This document shows, one piece after another, positions 1 through 9,594 of a DNA stretch of 64,000 nucleotides (position 1 is its first letter; each line of letters begins with the position of its first letter). This stretch comes from Bacteroidota bacterium (GTDB taxonomy: Bacteria > Bacteroidota > Bacteroidia > Cytophagales > Cyclobacteriaceae), in assembly GCA_023428695.1 (NCBI GenBank), contig JAEYWY010000015.1:104441-168440 (forward strand), given 5' to 3'. The notes under the pieces were generated by a model. That model was given only the letters and a program-made list of their open reading frames with translations. It ran no database searches and had not been told where the DNA came from. A program made the position numbers and the translations under genes.

Positions 1-1704
1 ATTGCGAAGGAAAACTTTTTCAACAACGAAGAAGATCTTGCCACATACGTATACAGCCTGTACGACTTTCCTGGTTTCAGCATCTATACAGCTGACGCTT
101 CTACTGATAATGCGGCATCTACCGGAGCCACTGAAATCAAGAACATGATGCTGGGTTCGCCTTCAGCTTCATCGATTCAGAATGGATGGGACTGGGAGCA
201 GCTTCGCCGCATCAACTATTTTCTTGAAAATGTTAGACGTGCAAACGCCCCCGAAGAGGTGATCAATCACTATGAAGGACTCGGCCGGTTTTTTCGCGCG
301 AGGTTCTACATGGAAAAGGTCAAGCGGTATTCCGATGTACCCTGGTATGATAAAGTGCTGACAACAAACGATCCGGATCTTTATAAGGGGAGGGATCCGC
401 GTAACCTCGTTGTTGACAAGATATTCGAAGACTATGCCTACGCCGCCGAGCACGTCCAGGAGGATAGCCGTGCGGGAGCTGTCAACAGGTGGGTGGTGCT
501 GGCGTTTCAGGCGCGGCATGCGCTGTATGAAGGAACGTTTCGTAAATATCATCCGGAGCTCGGCCTGGAAAGCTCCGCCGAGTCTTTCCTCACCCTGGCC
601 GAGTCTGCATCTGCCACGATAATGGAGGAAGGCGGGTTCAGCCTTTACAGTACCGGAAATCCTGGCGTCGACTATGGTCACTTGTTCAATAGTATGGACC
701 TTGAATCAAACCCCGAGATCATTCTTGGTACCTTCAATGAATTCGAAGAACTCAACAGTGGCTGGTGGGCCTTTATGTTTGGAAACTATGAGGTTAATCC
801 GGTACGCGACCTGATGCAAACCTATCTGATGAAAGATGGTTCCCGCTTTACTGACAGGCCAGGCTTCGAAACGTTTCTGTTTGTTGAGGAGTTTGAAGAT
901 CGTGATCCGCGGCTGTATCAAACCTATGTCTATCCGGGTTGGGAACTTGTGAATACATCGACCTATGCACAGGGCGCCGGTGTTTACATCCAGCAGCTCA
1001 CCAAAAATTTTTCAGGCTATCATCAATTAAAAGGATTTGTCAACAACACCAACGTCGAAGTTCAGAGCAGTGTGGATATTCCTGTATTGCGGTATGCCGA
1101 AGTACTTCTCATCAACGCAGAGGCTAAAGCGGAGATGGGATCATTGTCGCAGGCTGATCTGGACGTTACTGTAAATCTACTGCGCGCGCGCGCCGGTATG
1201 GAGCCACTTTCTATCGCTGTTGGCATCGATCCTGTTTTGCAAAACCAGTATCCGAATGTAAGCGGAACCAATGTGGGTGTGTTGCTTGAGATCAGAAGAG
1301 AGCGTCGTGTCGAACTTGCGCTCGAAGGTTTCCGGTTCGATGATCTTATGCGCTGGCATGCTGGCAAGCTTATAGAGAAAGAGCCCGAAGGTCTCTATTT
1401 TCCGGGGCTCGGTACCTACGATCTGACCGGCGATGGAATCGTTGACATCAAGCTGATTTCGAATACAGAATCAATTCCGGCGGATGGAGAGAAAGAATCC
1501 AATTCATTGGGACGAAAGCTTGTTTATTATCGCGTAGGTCCTCAGAACAGCGATGCGTCGTTCTATTTGAGCAACGGCACAAGCGGAACCTGTGTCACGG
1601 ATCCGGATCGTGGTATCTTTGAAGAGCCGAAGTTTTATTACCGGCCCGTGCCACAGTCGCAAGTTCTCCTGAATCCCGAACTCGGGCAGATATTTGGTTG
1701 GTAA
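1..1704 (+). CDS. SusD/RagB-family nutrient-binding outer membrane lipoprotein, 5' end missing
   Basis: The reading frame is open from the first base, so the N-terminus, signal peptide and lipid-anchored cysteine lie outside the window. At least 567 residues are visible. The C-terminal part has the usual SusD signature: a stretch around nucleotides 1078-1200 with the pattern LRYAEVLLINAEAKAEMG followed by LLRARAGM, and then RRERRVELALEGFRFDDLMRW near 1291-1360. SusD proteins sit on the outer face of the outer membrane and cap a SusC TonB-dependent transporter, delivering oligosaccharides or peptides to it. The SusC partner would be expected upstream. The substrate cannot be told from this fragment. 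The family is certain, the specificity unknown. Confidence 0.95.
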   Translation: MAKENFFNNEEDLATYVYSLYDFPGFSIYTADASTDNAASTGATEIKNMMLGSPSASSIQNGWDWEQLRRINYFLENVRRANAPEEVINHYEGLGRFFRARFYMEKVKRYSDVPWYDKVLTTNDPDLYKGRDPRNLVVDKIFEDYAYAAEHVQEDSRAGAVNRWVVLAFQARHALYEGTFRKYHPELGLESSAESFLTLAESASATIMEEGGFSLYSTGNPGVDYGHLFNSMDLESNPEIILGTFNEFEELNSGWWAFMFGNYEVNPVRDLMQTYLMKDGSRFTDRPGFETFLFVEEFEDRDPRLYQTYVYPGWELVNTSTYAQGAGVYIQQLTKNFSGYHQLKGFVNNTNVEVQSSVDIPVLRYAEVLLINAEAKAEMGSLSQADLDVTVNLLRARAGMEPLSIAVGIDPVLQNQYPNVSGTNVGVLLEIRRERRVELALEGFRFDDLMRWHAGKLIEKEPEGLYFPGLGTYDLTGDGIVDIKLISNTESIPADGEKESNSLGRKLVYYRVGPQNSDASFYLSNGTSGTCVTDPDRGIFEEPKFYYRPVPQSQVLLNPELGQIFGW

Positions 1705-1774
1705 ACGGGGTCATTTGTCCAATGATGCAAGCGCGTATCCCGTAACATTATCCGCCATTGTTAAATCCGCCACC

Positions 1775-1801
1775 GGCGCAGGCACCTGCGTGCCTGTCGC
1801 C
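1775..1801 (+). terminator. Hairpin downstream of the SusD gene
   Basis: A perfect 7-bp stem (CAGGCAC / GTGCCTG, loop CTGC) is extended by an outer GGCG/CGCC pairing with one bulged T. It lies 70 bases after the SusD stop. No T-run follows, so it is only a possible transcript end or an RNA-protecting stem. Confidence 0.35.
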
Positions 1802-1843
1802 GCGCGCGAAGAGGTATGGTGCGAGAGGGCGTGGGCGCTGATG

Positions 1844-1944
1844 CTGGATGGAATGCAAAATTAACCGAGAAACTCTGTTCGAGGGCACATCACCGAATGC
1901 AATCCATCGAAGCACAACGTTTCTCGAGATGATCAACGTCCGCT
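1844..1944. repeat. Diverged direct repeat, copy 1
   Basis: This is the first copy of an approximately 100-base direct repeat; the second is at 2221-2319. The last 46 bases (1899-1944) match copy 2 with three mismatches by eye, and the first half matches more loosely after the shared CTGGATGGAA start. Neither copy shows a conserved reading frame. Confidence 0.7.
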
Positions 1945-2220
1945 CTCTGATCCATCATCCTGACCGCATTGTCTATCGGTTCATCGCGCCCGGATTCGAA
2001 GCGAAGAAACAAACAGCCAAACGTGAATGAGGCGGAAGGATCTTATGAACGAAGACGTAAGCCGTCTCGTATAGACATACCGTTGATAGAGGGTATCCGG
2101 TTGGCCACGGTACTCGCGACTACAAACCCCTGCACGACAACCCTTACGCCACCCTATGTTCCACCGGACGCAGAACACTACTCAATCGTTTCGCCTGTAT
2201 GTTGAGCTCCTCCTGTAGAT

Positions 2221-2319
2221 CTGGATGGAACACGAAACAACAATGAGCGTCGTTCGAAGGTACGTCACTAAACGCAGTCCATCGAAGCACAACGTTTCCC
2301 GAAATGATCAACGTCCGCT
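2221..2319. repeat. Diverged direct repeat, copy 2
   Basis: This is the second copy of the repeat seen at 1844-1944. Positions 2274-2319 carry the well conserved 46-base half. The copies lie in the same orientation about 280 bases apart, which suggests an old local duplication or two related eroded elements. Confidence 0.7.
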
Positions 2320-2555
2320 GACACGTGACGTTCCGTGTGTTTCAATCGTAGCATGTACCCAGTGCGGCAGGTCCCTTGGGATTTCTAAAGGGTGCGTGCG
2401 GGAAAGAAGACCGAATGTAATTGCACTCGTAAGCTCCAATCATACGAGTGCTCGTGATATAGACACTCCATGCTTTTGCCATCGCGCACCTCTAACAATG
2501 CGCGCCCTACTTAACCGCAAAGTCGCGGGGACGCAAAGGGATCGCAAGGAAGGGT

Positions 2556-2888
2556 TTACAATTTAATCTTGAACTTCCCGTCCGCACGGCGTTTTACTTT
2601 TTTCGTTTTGACGACGCTTTCGATGTTAACGGGACCGTAGATGTGGGGGAACTCTTCACCGCGGGACGACATCTCGTATTCTATTTCAGCATCAACGCGA
2701 TCGGGATCTATATATAGAATGAGGATGTCTTCGCTGCCGGAGAAATAAAGATTAGCGGTTTCTTCAAGCTGAGCGTCTTTCGAACAGTGAATAAAGCCTT
2801 CGCTGTGAAGTGTGGGATGAACGTAAAGTCCGCTTGACTGTGCTTTTTCCCAGTGATTCTGGTCAGCAATGTGATATATAAGTGCCAT
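2556..2888 (-). CDS. DUF952 family protein
   Basis: The 110-residue protein has the usual DUF952 length and order of motifs: YHIA near the N-terminus, GFIHCS around residues 31-36, a central LYIDPDRV strand, and FPHIYGPVN around residues 80-88. The family is small, soluble and without a firmly assigned reaction. It has been compared with ADP-ribosyl-transferase-like folds, but that is outside knowledge rather than something shown here. It is the last gene of a minus-strand run, 37 bases after the YdcF-like gene, and may be cotranscribed with it. Family membership is confident; function unknown. Confidence 0.88.
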   Translation of the reverse strand: MALIYHIADQNHWEKAQSSGLYVHPTLHSEGFIHCSKDAQLEETANLYFSGSEDILILYIDPDRVDAEIEYEMSSRGEEFPHIYGPVNIESVVKTKKVKRRADGKFKIKL

Positions 2889-2925
2889 GAAGGGATCAGA
2901 TCCGTGTCAAGATAAGGAAACAAAA

Positions 2926-3639
2926 CTAATTGGTCGAATATCTTTCCCTCCTGCTCGCTTCGAGCTTTTTCTCCTCTTTAATGCGCTTTCCGAAAGTATT
3001 GCGTATCCGCTCAAAAAATCCCTCCCTTTCCTTTATCGATACAAAATCCTTGCGGTATGCCGCCGTCGTATCAATCGTGGGTAACTCAAAATTATCGGGG
3101 TCGATCTTGTTGAAAACCAAGGGGATAACCTCAACATCGGGGGTATGTTTCCGGATAAACGCACGCAACATAACGGCCTGGAACGGGTCTGTGGCCAATG
3201 CTACCTTCTCAAAACCAAGTCCCTCGGCAACCTTAAGCGAATAGTAAACATTCTCAGTACTATGCTCGGCCTCCGTTTCGCAAAACGTTCTGCTGGAAGG
3301 AATACCCATTGAATCCGCCATCGTCTTCATGGCAATACTTTCAACAAATGGCGTGTAAACTGCACCGCCGGAAAAAATAACATTGCGCGCAATCCCCTCC
3401 TCATAAAGGTGCTTCGCCCATAACATACGCAACTCCATGATTGATGAAGTGTTCTCTTTGTCGTAAGGTAGTCCGGGTACGATGATCGCATCAAACGGTT
3501 TCATTGCTTGTGCGCGTTCATACGATTTCCGTGCATAACGCGAGAAAGTGCAGCCTGACGCTAACGTAATGCATACTGTGGCAATGAAGAGTCGTACTAT
3601 GTTCAGACGTCCCAGAAAATTCATGGCGATTGAAAACAC
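2926..3639 (-). CDS. YdcF/SanA-like DUF218 protein, membrane-anchored
   Basis: The 237-residue protein opens with a hydrophobic segment ending at a cysteine (TLASGC, about residue 30), so it is probably a lipoprotein or anchored in the inner membrane. The DUF218 core follows: DAIIVPG near residue 52, a GIARNVIFSGG strand, and later CETEAEHSTENV with the conserved acidic/ENV motif, then a DPFQAVM segment. DUF218 proteins such as SanA, YdcF and ElyC act around the cell envelope in several bacteria, but their chemistry is unclear. Its start lies 12 bases after the recQ stop, so the two are probably cotranscribed. The C-terminal tail is rich in Lys, Arg and Glu. Confidence 0.85.
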   Translation of the reverse strand: MFSIAMNFLGRLNIVRLFIATVCITLASGCTFSRYARKSYERAQAMKPFDAIIVPGLPYDKENTSSIMELRMLWAKHLYEEGIARNVIFSGGAVYTPFVESIAMKTMADSMGIPSSRTFCETEAEHSTENVYYSLKVAEGLGFEKVALATDPFQAVMLRAFIRKHTPDVEVIPLVFNKIDPDNFELPTIDTTAAYRKDFVSIKEREGFFERIRNTFGKRIKEEKKLEASRRERYSTN

Positions 3640-3651
3640 TTGTTTTTAATC

Positions 3652-5562
3652 TCACCTTGCCCTCAACCGCCAGATGTCATCATACTCCATCAGACCTTCG
3701 TCTACCAGTTCGCGAACAGCGTCGAGGAACAATTCCTGATCGGCAGGCGCAATGATCTCTTCCAGTTGCTCAAGGGTGAGCGGATTTTTTTTAACTATCG
3801 ACAAGACTTCAATTCTCATGCCTTCAAGCGCGGACGCATTTTCACGCTTCCGGGAGGCTATACACACATCGCAGATGCCGCAGGGGCGAATCGTTTTTTC
3901 ATCGAAATACTGTTGAATCATCACCATCCTGCATTGGTGTGTGGACGTAACAAATTCAACAATCGCCTCCATCTTCGTCGCTATGAGTTCCTTCCGTTGT
4001 TTAAGACGCCTGGTATCAAGCGGAAGGCGGTTGGCATCCTGACGCGGCAATATGAAAGTAAGCTGGGGACGATCATTCATCGGCTCATAGAGAATGACAT
4101 GCAGTTCGTGCAGATGCTTAAGCGTTGCCGTCATTTCCCCCGGCGTGATATGTAATGCCGACGCAAGATAGGACTCCGAAATCCTGACCATACCTCCATA
4201 CAACTCGCCGCCATAAAGCCGCAGAATCATTTTGATAACCGGATCAAACCGTGCATTGGCAACCTGAAACTGATAGAGCTGCCCTTTGTCCATCAAAAGA
4301 TACAAGTGCGACGGACTGTAGAAACTTTCGTTGAATCCAATCAGTCCCTCCTCCTCCAGTTTCTTCAAACCATTGTACACATCCGACACCGGAAGTTTGA
4401 ACTTCTCGGCGAACTTGTGCAGATCAAAATCAAAACTCTGGCCTTCGCCGCTGCCTTCGGCAAGCTGAAAGTAATTCGCCAGACATTGATAGATCTTTTT
4501 CAACGCGGCTGGTTCGGGATGAGCCTGTTCCGTTTTGCGCTGCAGATTTGCAACGTCGGCGTCATTGTAAAGTACGACTGCGTATGCGCGTTTCTCATCG
4601 CGACCGGCGCGACCCGCTTCCTGATAATACGACTCGAGGTTTTCGGGCAGATCGAGGTGAATTACAATACGCACATCGGGTTTGTCGATTCCCATTCCAA
4701 ATGCGTTCGTCGAAACCATCACGCGTGTGCGATCATGTATCCAGTCGTCCTGGCGCTTTGCGCGTTCCTCCATGGACAAACCGGCATGGTAAAAGCTTGC
4801 GCTGATTTTCTTTCGCTGCAGCCACTCAGCAATTTCCTGTGTCGCCTTACGCGAGCGAACATAAATGATGGCACACCCACGTACTTTGGTCAGGATTTCC
4901 AAAAGCTTCTTCTCCTTCGTATCGGTTTTGCGTACCACAAACGAAAGGTTGTCTCGCGCAAATGATTTTCGAAAGACGTTGTCACCAGCACGGAACGCAA
5001 GTTTGTCGCGGATATCGTCCTGTACCTGTGCCGTTGCACTTGCCGTCAATGCGATGACGGGAACGTCGGGTTTGATTTCACGCAAGGCTGCGATCTCGAG
5101 ATACGGTGGCCGGAAATCGTAACCCCATTGTGAAATACAATGCGCTTCGTCGATAGCGATGAGTCCGACTTTCATTTTCTGAAACCGAACCAGGAATATT
5201 TCCGTCTTCAGGCGTTCCGGCGATACATAGAGAAACTTTATCGGCCCGTAAATACAATTATCAAGAACGATATCGATTTCTGCGCGACTCATCCCCGAAT
5301 AGATTGCCGCTGCCATGATCTCGCGTCGCTTTAGCTGTTCAACCTGGTCTTTCATCAATGCAATGAGCGGCGACACTACAATGCAGATGCCGTCGAGAAT
5401 CATTCCGGGTACCTGGAAACAAACTGACTTCCCGCCTCCGGTAGGAAGAAGCGCGAGCGTGTCGTGGCCGGCAAGAACGGAATTGACAATATCCTCCTGC
5501 AACGGACGAAACTGGTCGTACCGCCAGTATTTTTTCAATATGGCAACAGGACTTTCCACCAA
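3652..5562 (-). CDS. recQ: RecQ-type ATP-dependent DNA helicase
   Basis: This 636-residue superfamily 2 helicase has all the RecQ motifs: the Q-motif region YDQFRPLQ near residues 15-22, Walker A TGGGKS with Lys45, the DEAH box with AHCISQWGYDFRP near residue 140, TASAT, and the motif VI region YYQEAGRAGRD. The RQC zinc site follows, with one cysteine in HQC and the CGICDVC cluster near residues 545-567. The usual C-terminal HRDC domain is absent: after the zinc site there is only a short winged tail. RecQ unwinds DNA with 3'-5' polarity in recombinational repair. The gene follows the hydratase gene by about 50 bases and precedes the YdcF-like gene by 12 bases. Confidence 0.95.
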   Translation of the reverse strand: MVESPVAILKKYWRYDQFRPLQEDIVNSVLAGHDTLALLPTGGGKSVCFQVPGMILDGICIVVSPLIALMKDQVEQLKRREIMAAAIYSGMSRAEIDIVLDNCIYGPIKFLYVSPERLKTEIFLVRFQKMKVGLIAIDEAHCISQWGYDFRPPYLEIAALREIKPDVPVIALTASATAQVQDDIRDKLAFRAGDNVFRKSFARDNLSFVVRKTDTKEKKLLEILTKVRGCAIIYVRSRKATQEIAEWLQRKKISASFYHAGLSMEERAKRQDDWIHDRTRVMVSTNAFGMGIDKPDVRIVIHLDLPENLESYYQEAGRAGRDEKRAYAVVLYNDADVANLQRKTEQAHPEPAALKKIYQCLANYFQLAEGSGEGQSFDFDLHKFAEKFKLPVSDVYNGLKKLEEEGLIGFNESFYSPSHLYLLMDKGQLYQFQVANARFDPVIKMILRLYGGELYGGMVRISESYLASALHITPGEMTATLKHLHELHVILYEPMNDRPQLTFILPRQDANRLPLDTRRLKQRKELIATKMEAIVEFVTSTHQCRMVMIQQYFDEKTIRPCGICDVCIASRKRENASALEGMRIEVLSIVKKNPLTLEQLEEIIAPADQELFLDAVRELVDEGLMEYDDIWRLRAR

Positions 5563-5613
5563 GTAAATTCCGAAGATAGAGAATTTCGCGATGTCGCGGT
5601 AAGCGAATGCTGC

Positions 5614-6387
5614 TTACCAGATAATGCGTTCTTTTCTTAAAAACGAGGCGATACCTTTCTTACAATCCTCGCTACCCCGGGCATCCGCATTCATTTTCGC
5701 AGCGTAGTCCAGTGCGTCGGACAAGGACATGCTATGAAGTTCTGCGATCATCTTTTTCGTAAGCCGCATGGAATTCGCCGAGTTTGAAGTAATCAGCTTC
5801 CGGGCAAACTCATACACGCGTGTCTCAAGTTCTTCCGCAGGTACGATCTCATTAATCAGGCGAAATTGTTTCGCTTGTTCCGCAGTAAGCGTGTCGCCCT
5901 GAAGCAAAAGTTGACGCGCTTTGCCCTCGCCAATCTTGCGGAGCAGAAACACCATAACGATCGCGGGAATAAAACCAATCCGCACTTCCGTATAACCGAA
6001 CTGCGCATGCGGAACGGCGAATGAAAAGTCACACACGGTCGCGAGACCGCAACCACCAGCAAGTGCATGCCCCTGGACACTGGCGATTACAACCTTATCC
6101 AGTGTATATATCTGGTAAAACAAATCCTTCAGGTGTTCGCTGTCGGCAAGGTTCTTTTCATATGAATTGTTTTGCATTTCCTGCAGGTATGCGAGGTCGG
6201 CGCCGGAACAAAAAACGTCGCCCCGGGCCTGGAGTACGATCACTTTCACCGACTCATCGCGCTCAGCTAACGCAAGCGCGTCTTTTAGTTCCTGAACAAG
6301 GCCGTCGCTGAGTGCGTTGCGTTTCTCTGGCCGGTTAATGGTGATGTATCCGATACGATCGCGGGATTTGTATTCGACGTATTCCAT
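5614..6387 (-). CDS. Enoyl-CoA hydratase/isomerase family protein
   Basis: This is a crotonase-fold protein of about 257 residues, full length for the family. It begins YITINRPEKRNALS, has the oxyanion-hole segments SGADLAYL and HALAGGCGLATVCDF, and then GYTEVRIGFIPA. It probably hydrates enoyl-CoA esters in fatty-acid or branched amino-acid breakdown, or acts as a methylglutaconyl-CoA hydratase. I place the start at the ATG at 6387, seven bases after the comEC stop. An upstream in-frame ATG at 6417 would overlap the end of comEC and adds ten residues that do not look like the family. It is probably translated from the comEC transcript. Confidence 0.9.
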   Translation of the reverse strand: MEYVEYKSRDRIGYITINRPEKRNALSDGLVQELKDALALAERDESVKVIVLQARGDVFCSGADLAYLQEMQNNSYEKNLADSEHLKDLFYQIYTLDKVVIASVQGHALAGGCGLATVCDFSFAVPHAQFGYTEVRIGFIPAIVMVFLLRKIGEGKARQLLLQGDTLTAEQAKQFRLINEIVPAEELETRVYEFARKLITSNSANSMRLTKKMIAELHSMSLSDALDYAAKMNADARGSEDCKKGIASFLRKERIIW

Positions 6388-6391
6388 AAAG

Positions 6392-8461
6392 TCAGAATTT
6401 TGCTTCAAACGCACCATGGTGAACCACGGAATGCACCCGAAGCTGTTCGGGTAATGAGTGAAGGGTTTTATCAGCTACAAAATATGAATAACTCCCGTCA
6501 AGAATGACGGTTCCGGCGCTAATTTTTCCCAAAACCGCCTCCGCACTGTATGAAACTCCTTTCGAAAGGATGAGAAAATCTACCGTAATCGTGTCTGCAA
6601 CCTCGATCGCCCGGTCGAGATAAAGAATGGTCCGATCCCGGATACGGATGAGCTTACCTCCATTCAGTTCCCTCGCGAATACCTGCCCTTCCAATGGGCG
6701 AACCGCACTTCCACCATACATGCCGCGGGCCGGACTAATACTGAAGTCAACGACACGTTTTTCGTTGCGCATTGCTGAATCAAGAAAGGCATATACGATT
6801 CCATTGTCAATCACGTCAAAGGCCCCACCACGTACACTATACACGACGAGACGGCAGCCCGACAATCTTGTGTGTTGATACCACGAGTCGATGCCAAATC
6901 CCAAGATACAAATCCACGAAGCAATAAGGTATTTTCTGTTTCGGAGTTGGAAAAAGAGCATCAACGTTACAATGCTTCCGGTGAGGAACAGGCATTGTAG
7001 CATCGAAATCTGAATATCGGAACGAACCGCATAAGGCAGTTGCTGAACTTTGAAAACCAGATAATTGAGGAACGTTATGGCCAGGTTCTCAACCCACCCG
7101 ACGATGGCAGCAACCGGTTCAAGCCAACCTACCGCGAGTAATGCAAGTCCGCCGGCAAGTACCGCGGTTGACAACGGGATTATGAAAAGGTTGGCAAACA
7201 AAAAGTAATTTGGAAACTGGTGAAAGTAAAACAGCGTCAACGGTGTAGTGATCAACTGCGCAGCAATCGACACGGCGCTGATCTTCCACACTTCATCCCA
7301 CACCCTACTTTCTGGTTCCCATAGCCGGTACAGCATGGGATGCAACCAAACGATTCCGATCACAGCAAGATACGACAACTGAAATCCGACTGAGGCAATC
7401 AGGAACGGGTCGTACAGCAAAAGGCAAAACGCCGAAGACGCCAGCGTATTGAAAATGTTCGTCCTGTAATTCAACGGTCGGGCCAGAGCAAAAAAGGAAA
7501 ACATCGCGACCGCACGCAGCACCGAAGGGGACAAGCCGGTTACACATGCATACCCCCAAAGCATGCACATGCTGACTAACATGAAAATCCATTTACCCCC
7601 CGCTGTCCGATTGAGCGGCTTCAATAAGATGGCGATGATCATGTAAAGAATTCCGACGTGCAGTCCGGAGACTGCCAGCACGTGCATCGCACCTGACGCA
7701 GCGTACGCACCGGTAAGTTCGTTGTCCAGATCTTCCGTGACACCAAGTACCAGCGCCTGCGCGATAGCAAGTTCGCGGTCACCGGCAATATGCCGCTCAA
7801 GGATAGAAAGAGCCCATATGCGGACTTTGATGGAATAATCCAGGATTGCACTGGGCGGATCGTGACCAACGAGCTGCGCTTCACCGGATCGAATGAAGTG
7901 CTGATGAAAGATATTTCGCCATGAAAGGTAACGCTGATAATCGAACTGTCCGGGGTTTGCCGGTCCGGGTACAACGCGTGGGCTACCCTGAATCAGCAAG
8001 ACATCGCCGTAGCGAAAAACCGCCGGGTCCGACTTTGGAAAATAAGCCATTACGCGTCCCGACGCATGATGCCATCGTCCGCTGTCGTATATGGCCCGGA
8101 CCTGTAAAACCTGTCTCCATGAATTTGATTTTTCTTCAGCCTGAGCAACCGCTACCGCTGTATAGCGGGTTATCTTATCCACACGTGAAATATGATCTTC
8201 CCACCTATCCTGCCGGTGAAGTGCAGCATTCATGTAACCGCATATGAATACAACAGTCAGTCCGGTGAAACCGGGATTGATCATGTAACGACGGCGGCGT
8301 TCGTTTATGAAAACGATCAGAAAATATGCTGTCGTCAGTACAAGTACGAGAATAAATCCAGTACCTGTATCAACAACGTCTGGAAAAACAATGTTGAGAA
8401 TAATCCCGGCGATAAAAGCAGCCGTGATCCTGACGAATGCGTAAGGAATCCAGTAGAACAT
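6392..8461 (-). CDS. comEC: ComEC/Rec2-family competence membrane channel
   Basis: This 689-residue polytopic membrane protein has N-terminal membrane segments, a DUF4131-type periplasmic region (residues about 60-190), and the Competence domain, recognisable by SGAMHVLAVSGLHVGILY near residue 260 and CVTGLSPSVLRAVAMF near residue 310. The family conducts single-stranded DNA across the inner membrane during natural transformation. The C-terminal region after the last membrane helices is about 160 residues long and lacks the metallo-beta-lactamase HxHxDH signature found in many ComEC proteins, so it appears to be the short Bacteroidota form. It lies between phoH (59 bases upstream) and the hydratase gene. 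Confidence 0.9.
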   Translation of the reverse strand: MFYWIPYAFVRITAAFIAGIILNIVFPDVVDTGTGFILVLVLTTAYFLIVFINERRRRYMINPGFTGLTVVFICGYMNAALHRQDRWEDHISRVDKITRYTAVAVAQAEEKSNSWRQVLQVRAIYDSGRWHHASGRVMAYFPKSDPAVFRYGDVLLIQGSPRVVPGPANPGQFDYQRYLSWRNIFHQHFIRSGEAQLVGHDPPSAILDYSIKVRIWALSILERHIAGDRELAIAQALVLGVTEDLDNELTGAYAASGAMHVLAVSGLHVGILYMIIAILLKPLNRTAGGKWIFMLVSMCMLWGYACVTGLSPSVLRAVAMFSFFALARPLNYRTNIFNTLASSAFCLLLYDPFLIASVGFQLSYLAVIGIVWLHPMLYRLWEPESRVWDEVWKISAVSIAAQLITTPLTLFYFHQFPNYFLFANLFIIPLSTAVLAGGLALLAVGWLEPVAAIVGWVENLAITFLNYLVFKVQQLPYAVRSDIQISMLQCLFLTGSIVTLMLFFQLRNRKYLIASWICILGFGIDSWYQHTRLSGCRLVVYSVRGGAFDVIDNGIVYAFLDSAMRNEKRVVDFSISPARGMYGGSAVRPLEGQVFARELNGGKLIRIRDRTILYLDRAIEVADTITVDFLILSKGVSYSAEAVLGKISAGTVILDGSYSYFVADKTLHSLPEQLRVHSVVHHGAFEAKF

Positions 8462-8520
8462 AGCTAACGGTTTCCGGGCGTTGCGCCCGATTCAACTAAT
8501 ATACAACGGTACGGGTATGC

Positions 8521-9501
8521 TCAGGAACCCTGTTCTTCAGTGTCCTTCTCCGAACTGTCCCGTGAATATGCTTCTATGATTTCGCGAACAAGTTTGTGTC
8601 GAACAACGTCCTTCTCCGACAATTCAATAAATCCGATACCCTTAACGCCTTGCAGAATTCGCATCGCCTCCTTCAGCCCCGAACGCTGTTTACCCGGCAA
8701 GTCGATCTGCGTTGCGTCACCTGTGATAATCATCTTTGAATCGGGACCCATACGCGTGAGGAACATTTTCATTTGCATGGGTGTCGTATTCTGCGATTCG
8801 TCAAGCAGGATGAATGCATTGTTCAATGTCCGACCGCGCATGTACGCAAGCGGAGCAATCTCAATGATCTCGCGCTCCATGTAGTACTGAAGTTTCTCAT
8901 ACGGGATCATGTCGTTCAACGCATCGTATATCGGCCGCAGATACGGATCAATCTTTTCCTTGAGATCCCCGGGAAGGAAACCCAGGTTCTCCCCGGCCTC
9001 AACGGCGGGTCTTGTAATAATGATTTTCTTGACAGACTTGTTCTTCAGCGCGCGAACCGCCATGGCTACGGAGATGTACGTCTTTCCTGTACCGGCGGGA
9101 CCAAGGGCAAAGACAAGATCGTTATCCTTCACCAGTTCAACGAGTTTTTGCTGGTTAACCGTCTTCGGTTTGATGGGCGCGCCCTTCGTTCCGTAAACAA
9201 TCACATCTTCGCCGGTGTTCTGGCGCTGATCCGGCAACGCGATTTCCTGCTCACGCGAAATATAGTTCTGAACGTTCTCTTCGGTTACACGGCCGTATTT
9301 GTGATAATGATCGATCAGCGCGTTCAGAATGTCGTCAATCTGAACGATTTCTGAAGTCGATCCTTTTATATGAATCTGGTTCCCGCGCGACACGATCCTG
9401 CTCTTCGGGAACGCGGCTGCGAGGGTGTCGATGGTTTTGTTACCAACGCCAAGGAAATCAATCAGGGAAATGTTTTCGAGCGTTACGGTTTTTTCGATCA
9501 A
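8521..9501 (-). CDS. phoH: PhoH-like ATPase
   Basis: The 326-residue protein has an N-terminal KH-like segment (residues about 10-75) and a linker. The PhoH P-loop domain follows, with Walker A GPAGTGKT near residues 130-137, RPAVEAGENLGFLPGD, the Walker B segment FILLDESQN near residue 230, and TGDATQIDLP. PhoH-like proteins are RNA-associated ATPases, often encoded beside ybeY in other bacteria; ybeY is not seen here. The C-terminus is short and acidic. It heads the minus-strand run, 93 bases from the divergent SAM hydroxide adenosyltransferase gene, and may share a promoter with comEC. Confidence 0.92.
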   Translation of the reverse strand: MIEKTVTLENISLIDFLGVGNKTIDTLAAAFPKSRIVSRGNQIHIKGSTSEIVQIDDILNALIDHYHKYGRVTEENVQNYISREQEIALPDQRQNTGEDVIVYGTKGAPIKPKTVNQQKLVELVKDNDLVFALGPAGTGKTYISVAMAVRALKNKSVKKIIITRPAVEAGENLGFLPGDLKEKIDPYLRPIYDALNDMIPYEKLQYYMEREIIEIAPLAYMRGRTLNNAFILLDESQNTTPMQMKMFLTRMGPDSKMIITGDATQIDLPGKQRSGLKEAMRILQGVKGIGFIELSEKDVVRHKLVREIIEAYSRDSSEKDTEEQGS

Positions 9502-9594
9502 CGAATTATCGGTTTTTGGTTTGAAATAATATGACTTAAAAATGTTTTATTTTGGCATCGTAATATTAATGAATATCCCCGGCAGCTTCAACAC

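Larger units (their letters stand above)
1705..2555. other. 850-base stretch without a convincing gene
   Basis: No reading frame here has the length or composition of a real gene. The stretch holds a short GC-rich hairpin, a diverged direct repeat of about 100 bases, and near 2513-2550 an A-rich tract of the AACCGCAAAG/GACGCAAAGG type. It separates the plus-strand SusD gene from the convergent minus-strand DUF952 gene and could be the remains of eroded genes. Confidence 0.6.

Noticed and set aside
3640..4155. 171-residue plus-strand open frame inside recQ
   Set aside because: It is antisense to a certain recQ gene, has no recognisable domain and no conserved start.
8773..9354. 193-residue plus-strand frame antisense to phoH
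   Set aside because: It is a shadow of the strongly conserved PhoH gene.
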